Part shown: positions 11,619-23,385 of the stretch, one piece after another | Layout of the letters: each line of letters starts with the position of its first letter | Numbering within the stretch: the first letter of the stretch is position 1 | DNA from: Strobilurus pachycystidiatus | Taxonomy: Eukaryota; Basidiomycota; Agaricomycetes; Agaricales; Physalacriaceae | Reading direction: 5' to 3' | Assembly (NCBI GenBank): GCA_019915135.1 | Contig: JAHLMK010000006.1 | Span: 930,001 to 994,000, forward strand | Length of the DNA: 64,000 nucleotides | Notes under the pieces: model-generated | The model's database searches: none | What the model was told of the DNA's origin: nothing | Seen by the model: only the letters and a program-made list of their open reading frames with translations | Program-made: the position numbers and the translations under genes

Positions 11619-13055
11619 TTACAGGTTGCTTTCTACCTTCCACTCGTCCTCGATGGCCCGCGCTAATCTCGCCAAAACTTCGTCCACCTCGTCGTCGCAC
11701 AGTAAACTGAAGGACACTCTCACGTAACGCGTCCTTCTCTCGTCCATAAACCCACACGAGCCTGGTAACATCAGCACGCCCCTTCCCACCGCTACCTCCT
11801 CGATAAATTGCCCACTATCGTCGCCAGGAAGGCGCAGCTTTATCCAGTAAAACATTGCCGCGTCTGGCCGTTTCCACTCCGCGAGTCCACCCAGATGTTT
11901 CTGCAGATGCAGTTCGAACACGTCCCGTCTGCGCTTATAAAACTCCGCCACCTGGCGCGTATGAGCCAAGAATCCATCGAGACCCCATGACTCTAGAAGC
12001 TTGAGCACCACGATCTGGGATAGAGACGGTGGCTGCATCGTAGACGCTGCGCTGTGTCGGTCGATGCACCCAACGACGACTGCTGGTCCGGTCACCCAGC
12101 CCAGTCGGAATCCCGCCGCAAGGACCTTGCTCAGGCTGTCAAACCTCACCACCCTTCCCACCTCCCGGCTTTCCTTCTCGTGCTCGAGTTTTAGATACGA
12201 TGGTGGCGGCGGACCCTTCCCAAAGTAGAGGTGGTAATACGGATCATCTTCCATAATCAGGAAATTCCACTTCCTCGCCAACGCCAACACCGCGCGTCGC
12301 CTGACCAGCGTCGTAGTTGTCCCCGTCGGGTTTGCTCCGAAAGGAACAGTGTACAGAGCCTTGACCTCAGAAGGCGTCTCCTCCTCGTGTAACTGTTCGA
12401 GAATCCTGTCCAGCGCGTCCGGCACTATCCCCTCCTCGTCCGAGATGACCTCCACCACTCTCGCTTTCAGCGAGTCCAGTACTGGAATGATTCCAGGATA
12501 TGTTGGTGCCTCCACGAGCACCACGTCCCCCGCGTCAATCAACGCAGAAAAGGCTTTGTATAGCAGGTCCTGACTGCCGGAACCCATGCTTAGGCGGGTA
12601 GAGCCTTGAATATGGACACCATGCTCTTGCTGCATCAGCCCTTCCATCCAAGCGACAAGCCCCGGCACGCCGGAGGTCATCCCGTACTGCAGCGCCGCCG
12701 TCAAGTCGGACCCGATGATGTCGATTGCCGTCTCGACGTCTTGCTCTTCGTTCGGCACTCGCACATTCAGCGTGATCTTCGTGAATGGATATGTTTCGGG
12801 GTTGGGCTTGCCCGCCAGGAGCGACAGCATCCCTGGTGTGCTCTCTAGCGGGATGAGGCTTCGAACTGGAAGATGATTTTGGCGTTAGTGAATTGGGTGT
12901 ATGGAAGGATTCAAGAAGCAGAAGAGATTTAAGTACTTACTTGGAGCAGGTTTTCGCGCAATTGCCGACGCGCTCAAGAACGGCGTGTAGAACCGATCTG
13001 GCAAGACGCGCGTCTCTGTGGCGTTCTTCTGAGGTCGCTGGTACTCGATGGTCAT
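11619..13055 (-). CDS. PLP-dependent aminotransferase (fold type I, aromatic/2-aminoadipate type), frame broken near the 5' end
   Basis: Exon 1 (13055-12941) and a long second exon (from 12863 or 12832 to 11619) encode about 440 residues. The second exon shows the family features: SLLAGKPNP, the GSQDLLYK helix, VEAPTYPG, the Asn of GANPTG, the Asp-Tyr region EDDPYYHLYF, the PLP lysine in SLSKVLAAGFRLGW, and the C-terminal RVSFS arginine. Related fungal enzymes (Aro8-like) transaminate aromatic amino acids or 2-aminoadipate. Odd point: after the clean donor GTAAGT and the best acceptor at 12864, the expected IRSLIPLE text runs out of frame with SLLAGKPNP at about 12840. The frame is restored only if a weak acceptor 31 nt further in (before 12832) is used. 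Either a frameshift or alternative splicing is needed. Confidence 0.75.
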
Positions 13056-13275
13056 TGTAATGTCGGGAATAAAAGCAGGAGTTTTCGGATCTTATATCAT
13101 AAATCATTTTAAGCCTTTATACGGCGAAAGTCTATATCACCGCATGCGGGAAGGTTTCCAAACCGGACGGATCTCAAAGAAAATATGTCGTCGTTGTGTA
13201 TACTAATAGTATAGGCAGCCTTTGTTATGGAGATGTTCCGCAATGATGGTGGAAGCTGGCTTCGGCGTGCTGACA

Positions 13276-14411
13276 CACTGTGGACCTCAGAGACGGTGAA
13301 ATTCACCGTGTTGTTCACCCTGTTTCAAGCTTGTTTTGACTGAGTATCCTGGTTAAATCTACTAGGTCCCGCCTTGATTCACCTGTTTGCATGGTTAAAA
13401 TTTCAGGGTTAAGAAAACCCCGTATATGCACGTTTTCACCGTGTCCTTCAACGAGCCTTTGGCAAGCATTGACCATAAAACCCAGTAAATTCAACCCAAC
13501 AAGGGGTACTTTCCTACCTCGTCTTGCTGTACAATTTGACTCGTTTTACTAGTTGAATTCAACTCAAATCACGTTCAAAAGTTGGATTAAAATATAATTC
13601 CATTGAGTACATACAAGTTTACAAGTACTGTACAGAGCTCGCACGCACGGTGCTTGACGGAACACAGAACACACCTTATTTCCTGCTGTTTGAGATGGTA
13701 GTCGATGTCGTCGTGACGGTCCTCGTTCTACTCCTGTTGGTCCTTGTCCTTGTGTTCTCCGTCCTTGGCCTTGTGCTCGTCCATGGTCCTCGTCGTCGTG
13801 TGTGTTTCTTGTCCTTGTGAGCGGTCGATGTCCTCGTCCTCGCAGTCATCGTCCTTGCAGTCATCGTCCTCGCGTGCGCGGTCCTCGTTGTGTCCTTGTC
13901 CTTACAGTCCTCGTGTGTCTATTCCTCGTGTGGTCCTCGTCCTCATGTGCGGTCGCGGTCCTGGTCCTCGCAGGCATCGTGCGCGGTCCTCGTCCTCGTC
14001 CTCGCAGGCATCGTGCGCGGTCCTCGTCCTCGCAAGTTTCGTCCTCGCGCGGCCTTTGCAGGTGCAACATTTAATTGCGTTTCCATTGAAGATGAGCCGT
14101 TGACGGGCGGGAAGGCGGGCAGGCATGGCGGTAGTGCTGCGGTAGTAGGTGCAGAAGGCAAGGATCGGACTTGGAGAAAATTTCAAGACGATGCACGTGT
14201 AGTTGATGACGTGCTCGCGCACGGACCCGATCACCGTTCACAAATGGCATTCAATAAAATTCACTCTGAAAACAAGTGAAGTGCTATCACCCTCTTGAAG
14301 GGGGTGAAATTGACTGGTTTGAGGAATACCCTGTCCCCACCATATAATCAAGTGATATCTTTTTTTCACCCCAAGGCCTGGTGAAATTAACCCTCCTTCG
14401 GGTCCACAGTG
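13276..14411. mobile_element. Non-autonomous CACTA/EnSpm-like transposon
   Basis: The element starts CACTGTGGACC (13276-13286) and ends with its exact inverse (14401-14411). The inverted repeat continues imperfectly to about 32 bp (25 of 32 positions match by eye). It is flanked by the trinucleotide ACA on both sides (13273-13275 and 14412-14414), as expected for a 3-bp target duplication. Both subterminal regions contain several copies of a GGTGAAAT/ATTTCACC motif in both orientations. CACT(A/G) ends, 3-bp duplications and subterminal repeats are the hallmarks of EnSpm/CACTA elements. No transposase is present; the interior is a degenerate minisatellite. Confidence 0.7.
13676..14060. repeat. 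Degenerate GTCCTCGT minisatellite inside the transposon
   Basis: A GTCCTC(G/T)T core is repeated many times at irregular spacing, with a longer unit (CAGGCATCGTGCGCGGTCCT) present twice in near-perfect copies around 13971-14030. It creates long spurious Arg/Thr- or Ser/Val-rich ORFs in several frames on both strands; I do not consider these genes. Confidence 0.75.
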
Positions 14412-14545
14412 ACACTTGCTGAGAGAATGTAGAAAACGCTCATGGTGCACAATTGCCTAATGTATATGACCTTTGAAAGTTGGGGACGACTGGGCGCCTT
14501 GAATGAATAGACGAGGTTCGTAAGTTCACAACTTGGAACACAGGA

Positions 14546-15087
14546 CTAATTTCCTTCTAATTCCACACCCGAGACCTCCGCATGCCGGAACGTACGCACA
14601 CCCGTGCGTGTAATTCTTAGCTGACTATGATGAGAATGAGTACATTCGTTGATATGGAACGTAAGGAAGCATCATGCTGCTGTGCAGAAATCAACACAAA
14701 ACGCACCTAGAACAGCTTGGATCCGGACAAGCCACAATGGCGTCTGTGGACATCCAATCGTTTGCGTGCGTCCGGCGCTGCTTTGCGGCAAGTAGAGGTA
14801 GCAGCGCGCCTGCAATAACGAAATCGCGTGTTATCGACAGATCTTTGGGGCGGCAAGACGCGAAGAGAAGAACCTAATGAGTATATGCTAAATCCTTGAC
14901 CAGGTGGCAGGCGCAGTAGCTCTCCTTCGAGCGTAAAATGATCTCCCTCCTTCGCGCCACACAAGATGCGACCCCCCGGGGGACAAATTACTTCGACGCG
15001 CAGATCGTATAGTTCAAAGGAGTCATCCATGGGCGCAGTGCTCGTGCTTCTTGAAGGCGCTTCTTCGACCGCGCTTGGATTGGACAT
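14546..15087 (-). CDS. TIGR04076 family protein
   Basis: Exons 15087-14874, 14809-14707 and 14615-14546 close to 128 residues. The text matches the small TIGR04076 family known from bacteria and basidiomycetes: YDLRVEVICPPG with a Cys, then CGAKEGDHFTLEGE, the LPPGQGFSIYSL segment, AANDWM-type middle (here HANDWMSTD), VACPDPSC and a C-terminal ITRTGxRTFxHAE. Several conserved Cys residues suggest metal binding, but the function of the family is not established. The third acceptor needs the AG five bases beyond a nearer one that would give an immediate stop. The gene ends 135 bp from the right end of the CACTA-like element. Confidence 0.82.
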
Positions 15088-15785
15088 CGCAATAAGAGAG
15101 ATGGAAAGCCGATTGACGCGTTCGCCTCCGGCTTTCACTCAAGTAAGCGTTAGATTGCCGGTAACGGTTATTTTTCGAGGAGCCACGAGGATCACTGTCG
15201 GGAAATGTAGAGCGGTAAAAGATTCGTGGTAGAACGGAGGAGCGTATCGTAATCACCCTCGAAAGCTCCTGCAGTACACCGGCATGTTTAAATTTAGTCC
15301 TAGGGCTTGTTCCTAGCGTCTAGATTCGCACTAGCCACGAACACTTTTGCAGATCACCATCAATGTTCACTGCTCCTCGGACAATGTCTGAGAATATGCA
15401 AGCGAGATTCACCTGGGCAACAACAGGCAGTCTTGAGCATATCTTTACCGGAGTCCTTGAGCCCACAGGCTTGGACAAGAAACAACATACTCCGCCGAGG
15501 CCAGGTGGACGCGGCCACTTGATAATTATCAGTTACAGTTCGGTGTTCATTCTGAATTTGACCGGATGTAAGTAAGTACATGGTTCGGAGCCCAAGTATC
15601 GCTTAAATCGGGTGAGAGAGCGTGTCCTGGGCCGGTACTTTCGCCAAACAGCGACTTGCGATACCCGTGACTGCCTCCCCGAGCTCGGTAACGAATAGAG
15701 AAGACCCTGCGATCCAGCTCCTCCAAAACAGTTCCGCTAAGACCTGAGTGTCCTCGTGAGTCAAGATAAGCGAACGCCTAGGAGA
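15088..15785. other. Intergenic, no gene seen
   Basis: Only short overlapping ORFs of about 70 codons on both strands, none with recognisable text. It probably holds the TIGR04076 gene promoter. Confidence 0.45.
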
Positions 15786-16463
15786 TCATCGTACCAGCCG
15801 CATTTCCCGGTAGGAAGTCTCTCCGATCCGATGGCGTGTCAAGACGCGTAGAAGTCTGGGGCAGTCGCGGCATACCTCTTCCAGAGTGTCCCAAACCTCC
15901 CAGATGTCAAGCTGATACATGCAACCATCGGTGTATAGTGGTCCGGGAAGATACATTGCGTCAGATTCCGGTTTCGTCGAAGAGTTGATGAGATAGCAGT
16001 AAGAACCTGGGCTATCCATTAGTATGTGGGTCAGCCAGTATGGATCAAAGAGCGTACAGAGCCACGGAATGAACACATATGGGTGCATTTCACGATCGTA
16101 AGTCTGTCCATATGGGGTGGAGACACTTGTTGGAAGTGGATCTTGCGCGTAGATGGGATAGTTAAATGGGCTCAGGACGCCGAGGAAAGGGCCTGGGACG
16201 AGAAGCGTGCTTAACGGAAACACATAAGGACCAAGTTTGTCTCCCTCGCGCGGATGAGCCAAGAGGTCCCGCTTCAACTCAAATTGCCCTCGATATTCGA
16301 TGAAAGAGGCGCCTCCGAAAGAAAAGTTGAATGGCAAAGGAGGAGGGGGGAAGGTCGACCGACGACCTGAGCCAGAAGAGACAAGATGCTTGGTATTGTA
16401 GATTCGACGAAGGAGAATTTCTGGGACTCGTGACATTCGGTGATGTTCTAGTAGAGGGAACAT
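15786..16463 (-). CDS. Hypothetical protein, single exon
   Basis: An open frame of 225 codons starts MFPLLEHHRMSRVPEILLRR; the second Met (codon 10) could be the true start. Composition is that of a folded protein (aromatic and Pro-rich core, many Tyr/Trp) and codon use looks like real genes. There are runs such as PPPPLPFNFSFGG and the C-terminal DIWEVWDTLEEVCRDCPRLLRVL helix, reminiscent of small basidiomycete orphan proteins linked to F-box families, but I do not recognise a domain. No signal peptide or membrane span is evident. Intron-less structure is unusual for this region. Confidence 0.5.
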   Translation of the reverse strand: MFPLLEHHRMSRVPEILLRRIYNTKHLVSSGSGRRSTFPPPPLPFNFSFGGASFIEYRGQFELKRDLLAHPREGDKLGPYVFPLSTLLVPGPFLGVLSPFNYPIYAQDPLPTSVSTPYGQTYDREMHPYVFIPWLCTLFDPYWLTHILMDSPGSYCYLINSSTKPESDAMYLPGPLYTDGCMYQLDIWEVWDTLEEVCRDCPRLLRVLTRHRIGETSYREMRLVR

Positions 16464-16984
16464 TTAACGGGGTACCAATGCAAAATCACTGACGCAAGCT
16501 ATTCCAAGCAGTCTTGCGCTGGAAAATGTATCCTGAGGCACCGAGAGGTTCATCTTTATATCCTGCGCCTCTATAATGGTGATCGTAGGTGGGTGTGATC
16601 AGGAATGGACGGGGATTGTAGCAAGCAGTACGCGTTCGTTATGACCTCGATAACAATGTTCGGCGAGGGTGAGGCAGTAAGGAGCCTTTAAAATTCAAAA
16701 CATCTGCGGCACTCAGAGCAGTCGACAGGGAGCCATTGAGTCAGTCAGTCGAAGCAAAGGGTGGTGGCGAGAAGAGACCCTCGGCACTTCGGACCGTGCT
16801 CTTTGCACCAAGACCACCAGCGCCCTTTCCGTCTTTTCTGTTCTGTCAATCATATTCATACCTTCCACGCCTTCCCCGCCAACCCTGTCATTATGCTTTT
16901 CGCCTCCCCAAAAAGCCACAACTCGGCCATGCATTTGACTGATACGAATCGCCCCACTTCTTGTCAACTTTCACCAAGTCGAAC
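16464..16984. other. Divergent intergenic region, no gene seen
   Basis: Lies between the orphan ORF (-) and the damaged EXPERA gene (+). The last 250 bp are C/T-rich, as in a promoter or leader. No conserved ORF. Confidence 0.4.
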
Positions 16985-17718
16985 ATGCCTCCAGCCTGGA
17001 TAACGATTTGGGTCCTGTTCTCTGGTTCGGTGCGCCCAGTCTTGCCAGATGAAGGCCTGCTACTCAATTGGCTCGTCCTCAGGTTGTGACCTGGGAAGCG
17101 GGATACTGTTTCATGCGGTGCGCACGGAAAGAACATCGTTTTTTTGAGCCGTCTCATTTAACCTTGCCCTAGCCCTCGCTCGTTTAAAGGCGGAGACCTA
17201 TTCTGGCTCTGGGCGCCCTTCGACGACTACCAGAAGGTTGATCGTTTGTACGGCCCGTCCACGTACGAGGCGAATGAAGGGTACCTCAATGATCATAGGC
17301 TCAATTTCGATATGTTATACTCAACTTTGTTCCCACTTAGCGACAATGAACCTCGTCGAGACGTTCCTTAACCTCCTCTCCCTCTGCCTCTCGTCTTCTC
17401 CCGCTGCCGCCCCCCTTCTGATCATATCTGCCTCCCTCACGGTTGCCAAAACGCTCATCTACATATCTCAAGAGTACTTCTGCGGCTGGTGTAAGCTCGG
17501 ACACAACTCGATACAGGACATGCTGCTCCTTTGGCTGGTACCTGCCTTGTGAGTTCTGGCTTCCGGTCGCGGTCATCCAATTCGCACGCGACTTCGTCCC
17601 ACCCAAGCTAACCTTTGCTACCAGACCATGGATAATCGTCCCCGCACTCGTCGCCTGGACCCAAGGGAAAGAGTTGTGCGCACGCGTGGCGGTCGTGGGC
17701 AAAGTTAAATCGGCGTAG
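16985..17718 (+). pseudogene. EXPERA/EBP-like membrane protein, copy A, frame broken
   Basis: Exons correspond one to one with the intact paralogue at 27743-27013: 16985-17029, 17083-17117, 17173-17280 (or to 17298), 17341-17548 and 17625-17718. Shared text includes WxAGYCFMRPRSF, GGD, the LWAP block, MNLxETFLNLL, and CGWCxxGHNSxQD. Exon 4 is exactly the same length (208 nt) in both copies. At the exon 3/4 junction neither possible donor (GTACCT at 17281, or a GC donor at 17299) gives the phase required by exon 4; relative to copy B there is one extra base and the GT donor has become GC. The gene is therefore probably a pseudogene, unless the sequence has an indel error. Confidence 0.65.
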
Positions 17719-18699
17719 CAAGCCGTCTCGGAAAACGCATTGAATGAGGGCCGTGAACGGTGAACGTGCGCAATATATCTGTGGGAACATTTCAATACAT
17801 CGAAGTGTCGTCCTCCTGTTTTCGACGTTCATTCAGCCTGGCGTCTGTGATTCATCAAGCATGGCGTCGACTTCTTCAGGACTGTAGTGTCTTGTCCGAG
17901 GAGATGGACATACAGCAACTTCCTGGCTATTTCGGTGCGCGACATACACGTGCAAAGGCTTCTGAGGTACTCGTTCTCATTTTTGCCGAACATAGCCATC
18001 CTCCCTTGTACCCCCGTCTGTCACGATCCATCTGCTTACTCCTTGGTGCCACTGTCTCGAGTCAACTATGTAAGGGGCGGGGTGGCATGCTAACAGTTAC
18101 CGACCGCGTCGAGCATATTCAACCTTCAAACTATTACACTCGCCACCCGTTGTTGTTGGAGCTCAACAAAGCCCTGCATCTCATGACTCGTCTACGTACG
18201 CTTCGGATCTTGCAACTGGACCTGAACATTAGTTCATGCCAGTGCCACTGCTACAATGCCACGCCAGCCATATGATCATGAACCGCGTATTTGTAGTACA
18301 TCTAAGTCATCTTGAAGTTTCTTCAAGTCTTGGAGCATCAGCGTAACGACAGGCCTGAGTAAGCAATTTATCTGCATATTGAATGTAGAGATGCATAGTG
18401 TTCGCAACGACATGTCTGCAGATTGGCGCTTTCCTGGAGCGTCCTGAAGGATTTCGCTTGCCTGATGACGGATTGAATATCATCGAGTTGGCAGATCCGC
18501 GGGTGCATATGCTTGGTTGTGAAGGATTATAATGCCTTCCTTCATCGTCTGAGACGTACACATAAAGCCCTAGTCCGGCACAATTAACCCAGCGACTATA
18601 AAAGTCCATGTCTAAAGGTAAGTAACTAACTAACTAGATGACTGTCCGTAGCGTACCGATACATAAGTAAATACATTAAGCAAGCATGCCTGTTCCCCC
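17719..18699. other. Intergenic; possible leucine-rich-repeat relic
   Basis: A plus-strand frame open from about 17760 to 18275 ends in a Leu-rich stretch (LNKALHLMTRLRTLRILQLDLN) resembling the repeat part of basidiomycete F-box/LRR proteins. The rest of the frame has no coding character and no start or splice sites I can defend. Treated as at most a relic. Confidence 0.25.
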
Positions 18700-21157
18700 T
18701 CAATGATGCCTGTATTCCTTCCCGCAATCCCCCATCCTTTCATAGACAGCCGCTAGATGATCCCCAAGCGCAACCTCGTCGATCCGCCTCACGTCCTCCT
18801 CGTCCAGGCGCCACCAGTCCCCGTTCCCTCCCTTGACGCCCACCGTCTTCAGATTGCTCCCCACATTCGACGACACCCCCAGCCTCGTCCCCACAATCAC
18901 CGAACCTACTTCGGCGTTGTCTAGCACCCACCGCGCCGCGACGTTACTGATGTCAACACTGTGCTTTTGTGCGACGGAGTGCAGTACGCTGAGAAGCGCC
19001 TGCAGGTCCGCCCAACTTCCCCAGGTGTTGATCATGTCGAAGTACTATGATAAGAATTTGAATGAGGGAAAGTTAGGGGAGCGGGAAGGAACCCAACGCA
19101 CTTTCCGTTGGGACGGAGTAAGTCCTATCGATTCGTTGTAGACATCAGGAGCTTTCGCGCCCAGCCATTTCTCGGACAGGAACCCTCCGCACTACGAGAT
19201 TATAATTAGTATTGAGTGAATCTTAGATGACGGATCCCATCTCCCTATGAATCCACCATCTCGCGATTCCACCGATAAAACAAACTCACAAAAGTCCCAT
19301 ACGTCAGTAGCTTGACGCCATACTTCTCGCAAACCGCCGCCATCTTGATCTTGGGCCGGCTGTCGATGAGGGAATACTGCGAAAGGTTAGCACGACGTCA
19401 CAAGCGGTGAAGAAGGGAAGATGAGACTTTGAAAGGAAGATCACAAGTCCACAACTCTCAACTCACCTGAACCTGATTCGACACGATCCCCACTTGGCCC
19501 GTCCGAGCAATGAGGTAATCACACGCCTCCTGGGTGTGCTCCGCGTCGAAGTTGCACAAGCCAATTGCCGTGACGAGATGCGGATGGCTTTTCGTGATCC
19601 CCACCAGCTCCTCCAGGATCACCAGGTATTCTTTGTTGTCGTACTTGCCAAATGGATCAGTTGTCATTATATAGTGGATTGAACCCGAACTCACGTCATA
19701 CCAATGGAACTACGCCATAAAACACAATGTTAGACCGGGGGACATGGGATGCGAGAGATAAAATTCTAGTCTACGCACCTGCAACAGCTCGACCCTTCCT
19801 CCAAGTCTTCTGGTCCGCTCCAACACGGCGTTCATAACGAGCTGATGCGTGACCGGTTCTCCAAACGGCGCGAAGACACACCACTTTGTCGCCGCCACAA
19901 CCGACCCGCGAACGCTTTCGGGTAGTCTGTTTCGGAAGGATCCATAAATGAGCTCTGCGTCGCCCTAGGGATAATGTCAATCATTATTCAGTAATGATGA
20001 TGGGAGGACTGGATCTCCATTAATGTTTAGTGTGGAAGAGCGGGGTTCTAGACCTGGATTCCTTCCTCCGTCTTCCCTTCACCCATCTAACCCATCCGGG
20101 GATTCAGATGTCGCGTTCTTGCGTTGCCAAGTCCACCCCGCAAGAAACAAAGAAGGAGGGAACACTCACATAATGATCAGCCATATCCGTCGCGACGAGT
20201 CCTGCACCGACTAGCTCCGCAAGCGCCGCGTCGACCTTTTCGCTGGAGGCTGCGCCCCAGGCGGGGGAGGACATCTGCCACAGGCCGCTGAAGAGTCGCG
20301 GGACGCGTAGCGCACCAAGCTGAACGTGCTCTAGTGCCGATGAGTCCGAGGTTGAGCCCGCTATCGGGCTCTGGGTCGGAAGAATGCACTTCGATGTTGA
20401 TGGGAATGGAGACTCCGACACGGATGAGGCGGGGGTTAATTTCGGTGTGACGGAGTCTGGGAAGAGCAACCGGAAGCCATCTTCGACCTGGAGGCGCGCG
20501 CGTCCGAAAGGATATGAGAGGCGTTCAGTGTTGCAGTAAGTCTCGCACGAGACTAGGGCGCCACGGAGGTTCAGTAGGAGCGTTTTGAGCGCGGGTGTGG
20601 CGGTGGGACGCGACTCTTTGAGGGCTTGGATCGCTTGTACGACGTCTCCTGCGGCCTGCTCGAGTGTGTGTTCCATCTTGTCACCGTTGGACCACCGCAC
20701 GCCAGCTGCGGGTATCGAGGTGATAAAGTGTGTTAGGCTGGAGGCTGTAAATGTGGCGCTCTGCAAAAGGTGGGATGAAAGAGACGTACTAGGGTAACGA
20801 GTCCTGCACCATCTTACTGGAGAAGAGACAGCGTGTAGTGGCCAGGAACGCGTGTGGGTCGCGGAAGAGGTCTGCAGGAGGAGTGAACTCTGGCGCGGAC
20901 TCTCTGAGACGCGCTCGGACGTGCTCGACGAAGGTCTTTTGCGCGTTGGCGCCTGTGGAAATGAGAGCACGGAGTGCGGATCTCAGGAGCGGTGTTGGAA
21001 CTGAGGGACAGGCGCGTTAGCCGGTGCGTAATGCCGCCACGAGTTACGGGGGCTCACGTTGTGATATTAGGACATCGTCCATCATGTTTCTGTCCGTGAC
21101 CATCAGTAAAGTAAAAGGAATGGAGACATGACGAGACACTTACACATGTCCAGACAT
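18700..21157 (-). CDS. Aldo/keto reductase with a long extra N-terminal domain
   Basis: Ten exons (21157-21144, 21089-21058, 21000-20790, 20737-20170, 19964-19779, 19709-19695, 19643-19467, 19376-19290, 19191-19102, 19044-18700) close to 574 residues. The reductase part begins near residue 235 (LGALRVPRLFSGLWQ). The catalytic tetrad is present: Asp270, Tyr275 in DMADHY, Lys302 in AATKW and His339 in FHWYD. Further conserved blocks are IGLCNFD, SNQVQYSLID, YGTFCGGFLSEKW and the NADP-binding VGSVIVGTRLG. The first ~230 residues are helical (LLRSALRALISTG, DPHAFLATTRCLFSSKM) and do not belong to the standard barrel; I do not recognise that domain. Family members of this length exist in fungi. 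Exon 6 is only 15 nt. Substrate unknown; an NADPH-dependent carbonyl reductase is the likely activity. Confidence 0.88.
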
Positions 21158-23385
21158 GGTTTTGGTGTGCAGCAATTGAGGGAAGGAGGATGGGATAGAA
21201 GTGGGGTAGGTGATAGAAGGAGTACAAGTGAGAGATGCAAGACGCCGGTCAACTTTCCATGCCCTCACTCGGCGGGCCTTTCTTTCAAAAAAAATTCGGA
21301 AATTGTTCCGGGCAGCAGGCAAGTCCCCGAATGCCGAATAAGTTTAGGAGATGAGAAAAGCTTGAGAAACCGATGTCGGCGTGCTCCAGGAACGGATTTG
21401 GTGAATCGTGATAGGCGTTTTAAGAGGTCACCGGAAACTACTTGGATGACCGGAGGGGCGACTGGGGCGTTTTGAATCCCGACAGCAAAGCAAGCGCTCA
21501 TATACACTCAGTGTTATCAAATGACCTCTTCTTTCTTGTCCACCTGGTATCCTCGAGCCGTCTCGATCCATCAACACAACACCCAAAAACTCCCGCACGT
21601 CAGCGCAAGATCTACAACCGTAAGCGCAACACATTCTTCCCTACCCCTCTCGCACTAGTGTCCTTTTTAGCATGGGAGATTGCCGCGGCCCAACCAGCGC
21701 TCAAATGAATCATGCAACCTCAAGTGACATTGCAGAAGTTGAATTGAAAAAGGCGTCCATTTCCATGGTCTCCACGGAACGTAAGCGTGGAGTAAATGGC
21801 TCACGGTACCCAGGTGCCGAGCCGAGCGTTATAATACATACAGCGCGCAAGGTCGCTGGCTGAGGTCGCGAACCCCAGTACCTTTCACTCAAGATTCGAA
21901 TGCCCTCAGAAGCGGGCCTCGACCCATCCGTTCTCGAAGTGGACGCCACTGCCACCGTACGTACAGTCCGTCCGTCAGTCCGTCCGGCTGCCATTCAATG
22001 ACCGGTGGGAAGAAACGGGCGAACGAGGCTCTGAAGGGTTCTGTCTGGGGCGGCCGTCCAATAGGTAGGTCCCATCACATGCAATTAGCTGCAGGGTGTG
22101 CGATTGGGAAGCGTTGAACCTTTCACGAGCGACAACCGCGTCAGAATGACGGCGACAATTTTTCATACCCACGTAACCGACATGAATTTGTACATGATAC
22201 CTGCGTGATACACACCCTGAATAAACGGCCCTTACCGCGTCCCCGGCGAGGACTCGTTCACCTTGTGCCATGTATGGATACTCTGCACTCGGAACCACCG
22301 AACGCAAAATGTAGAGCGGTGACAAACTTGGACCCGCAGGTAAATCACCGTGACGGCGTTTGATGGTGCAGGGCTAGCGTGTCTTTCAGCCCTACAAAGA
22401 AGAAGATCCATGAGAGCTGTGCAGGCGAATCCCGAGGAGGGCGGCTTTGAAGGGTGACCGGATCTGTTCGACGGATGTGATGGGAGGACAAGGGCTTGAA
22501 GGCTAGAACTGGCCAGGAACTGGCAAGGTCGCGTCTCAGTCATCACGATGAGTCCGATCATGCTATGTTTCGCCAAGCTGAAAACAAGAGTCCGGGGGTA
22601 TGTAACTTTGAGACTCTGCGGGCATAGCGACCCAGAAGATTGGAAGCAGATGACCTCCTATACAGTAACAGTTAGAGGACCTCGAGCCTGCCTAGAGCGG
22701 AGGAAGGCCCAATATGTTCTAGTGCATGATCAGATACAAAGTCCAAAGGGAGGTGGGATAGGCGGCAGGCTACGAGATTGATATCCAGCATGACTTGGCG
22801 AAAGATCAAGTGCCTAAAAGTAACGCAACTGATGGGCCACGATGAGGGCAATTTGCCATAATATGTGCCAAAAGAGTGACACGTCAAGCGGATAGAATGA
22901 GCGGAGCGGAGCGGAGGTGATGGTGGATGGACGCGTCCATCTCGGTAAGATCAGATATGGGCCAGATATACGCGTGACGAACAGAAAGTTCAGTCAGCCG
23001 CTTGATAATTGACTGCGGATGTAGTCGAGAAAGTCGTAATGGAGCCAGCAGTATGCACGTACCAGCTAGGGTCGACATAGGTCAATGTAAGAGAAAGCGC
23101 GAACATTCACTTTCGGAAATGAGTGGATCGAGTTCAAGAAAGTCAAGAGGCGGCATCAAGGCGGCATCCGACTAATCGGGAAGCCGTGATCGGGCCGCAG
23201 ATTGTGTCACGTGCCGCCCGTCTTCATTTCTCAGCCAGCGTGATCCACGAAATAAAAGTCGTTCTTACTTACCAACCACGACGTTTCCTTATACTAGACT
23301 TTCGCCTGCGCTCAGGTTTCGCTACCTTTTCGCCGCGCTCCCCTTCACCGAAAAGAAATCATTCAACAGCACAGCCAAAGCACCT
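21158..23385. other. Gene-poor 2.2 kb
   Basis: The interval contains only short overlapping ORFs without recognisable text. The last 300 bp are the promoter and pyrimidine-rich leader of thioredoxin reductase. Confidence 0.45.

Noticed and set aside
13676..14279. Several Ser/Val- or Arg/Thr-rich ORFs, 60-129 codons
   Set aside because: Products of the GTCCTCGT minisatellite; open in several frames on both strands, as repeats without stop codons are.
17760..18275. 171-codon ORF with a Leu-rich end, possible F-box/LRR gene
   Set aside because: Only about 25 residues look LRR-like; no start, splice sites or F-box could be defended.
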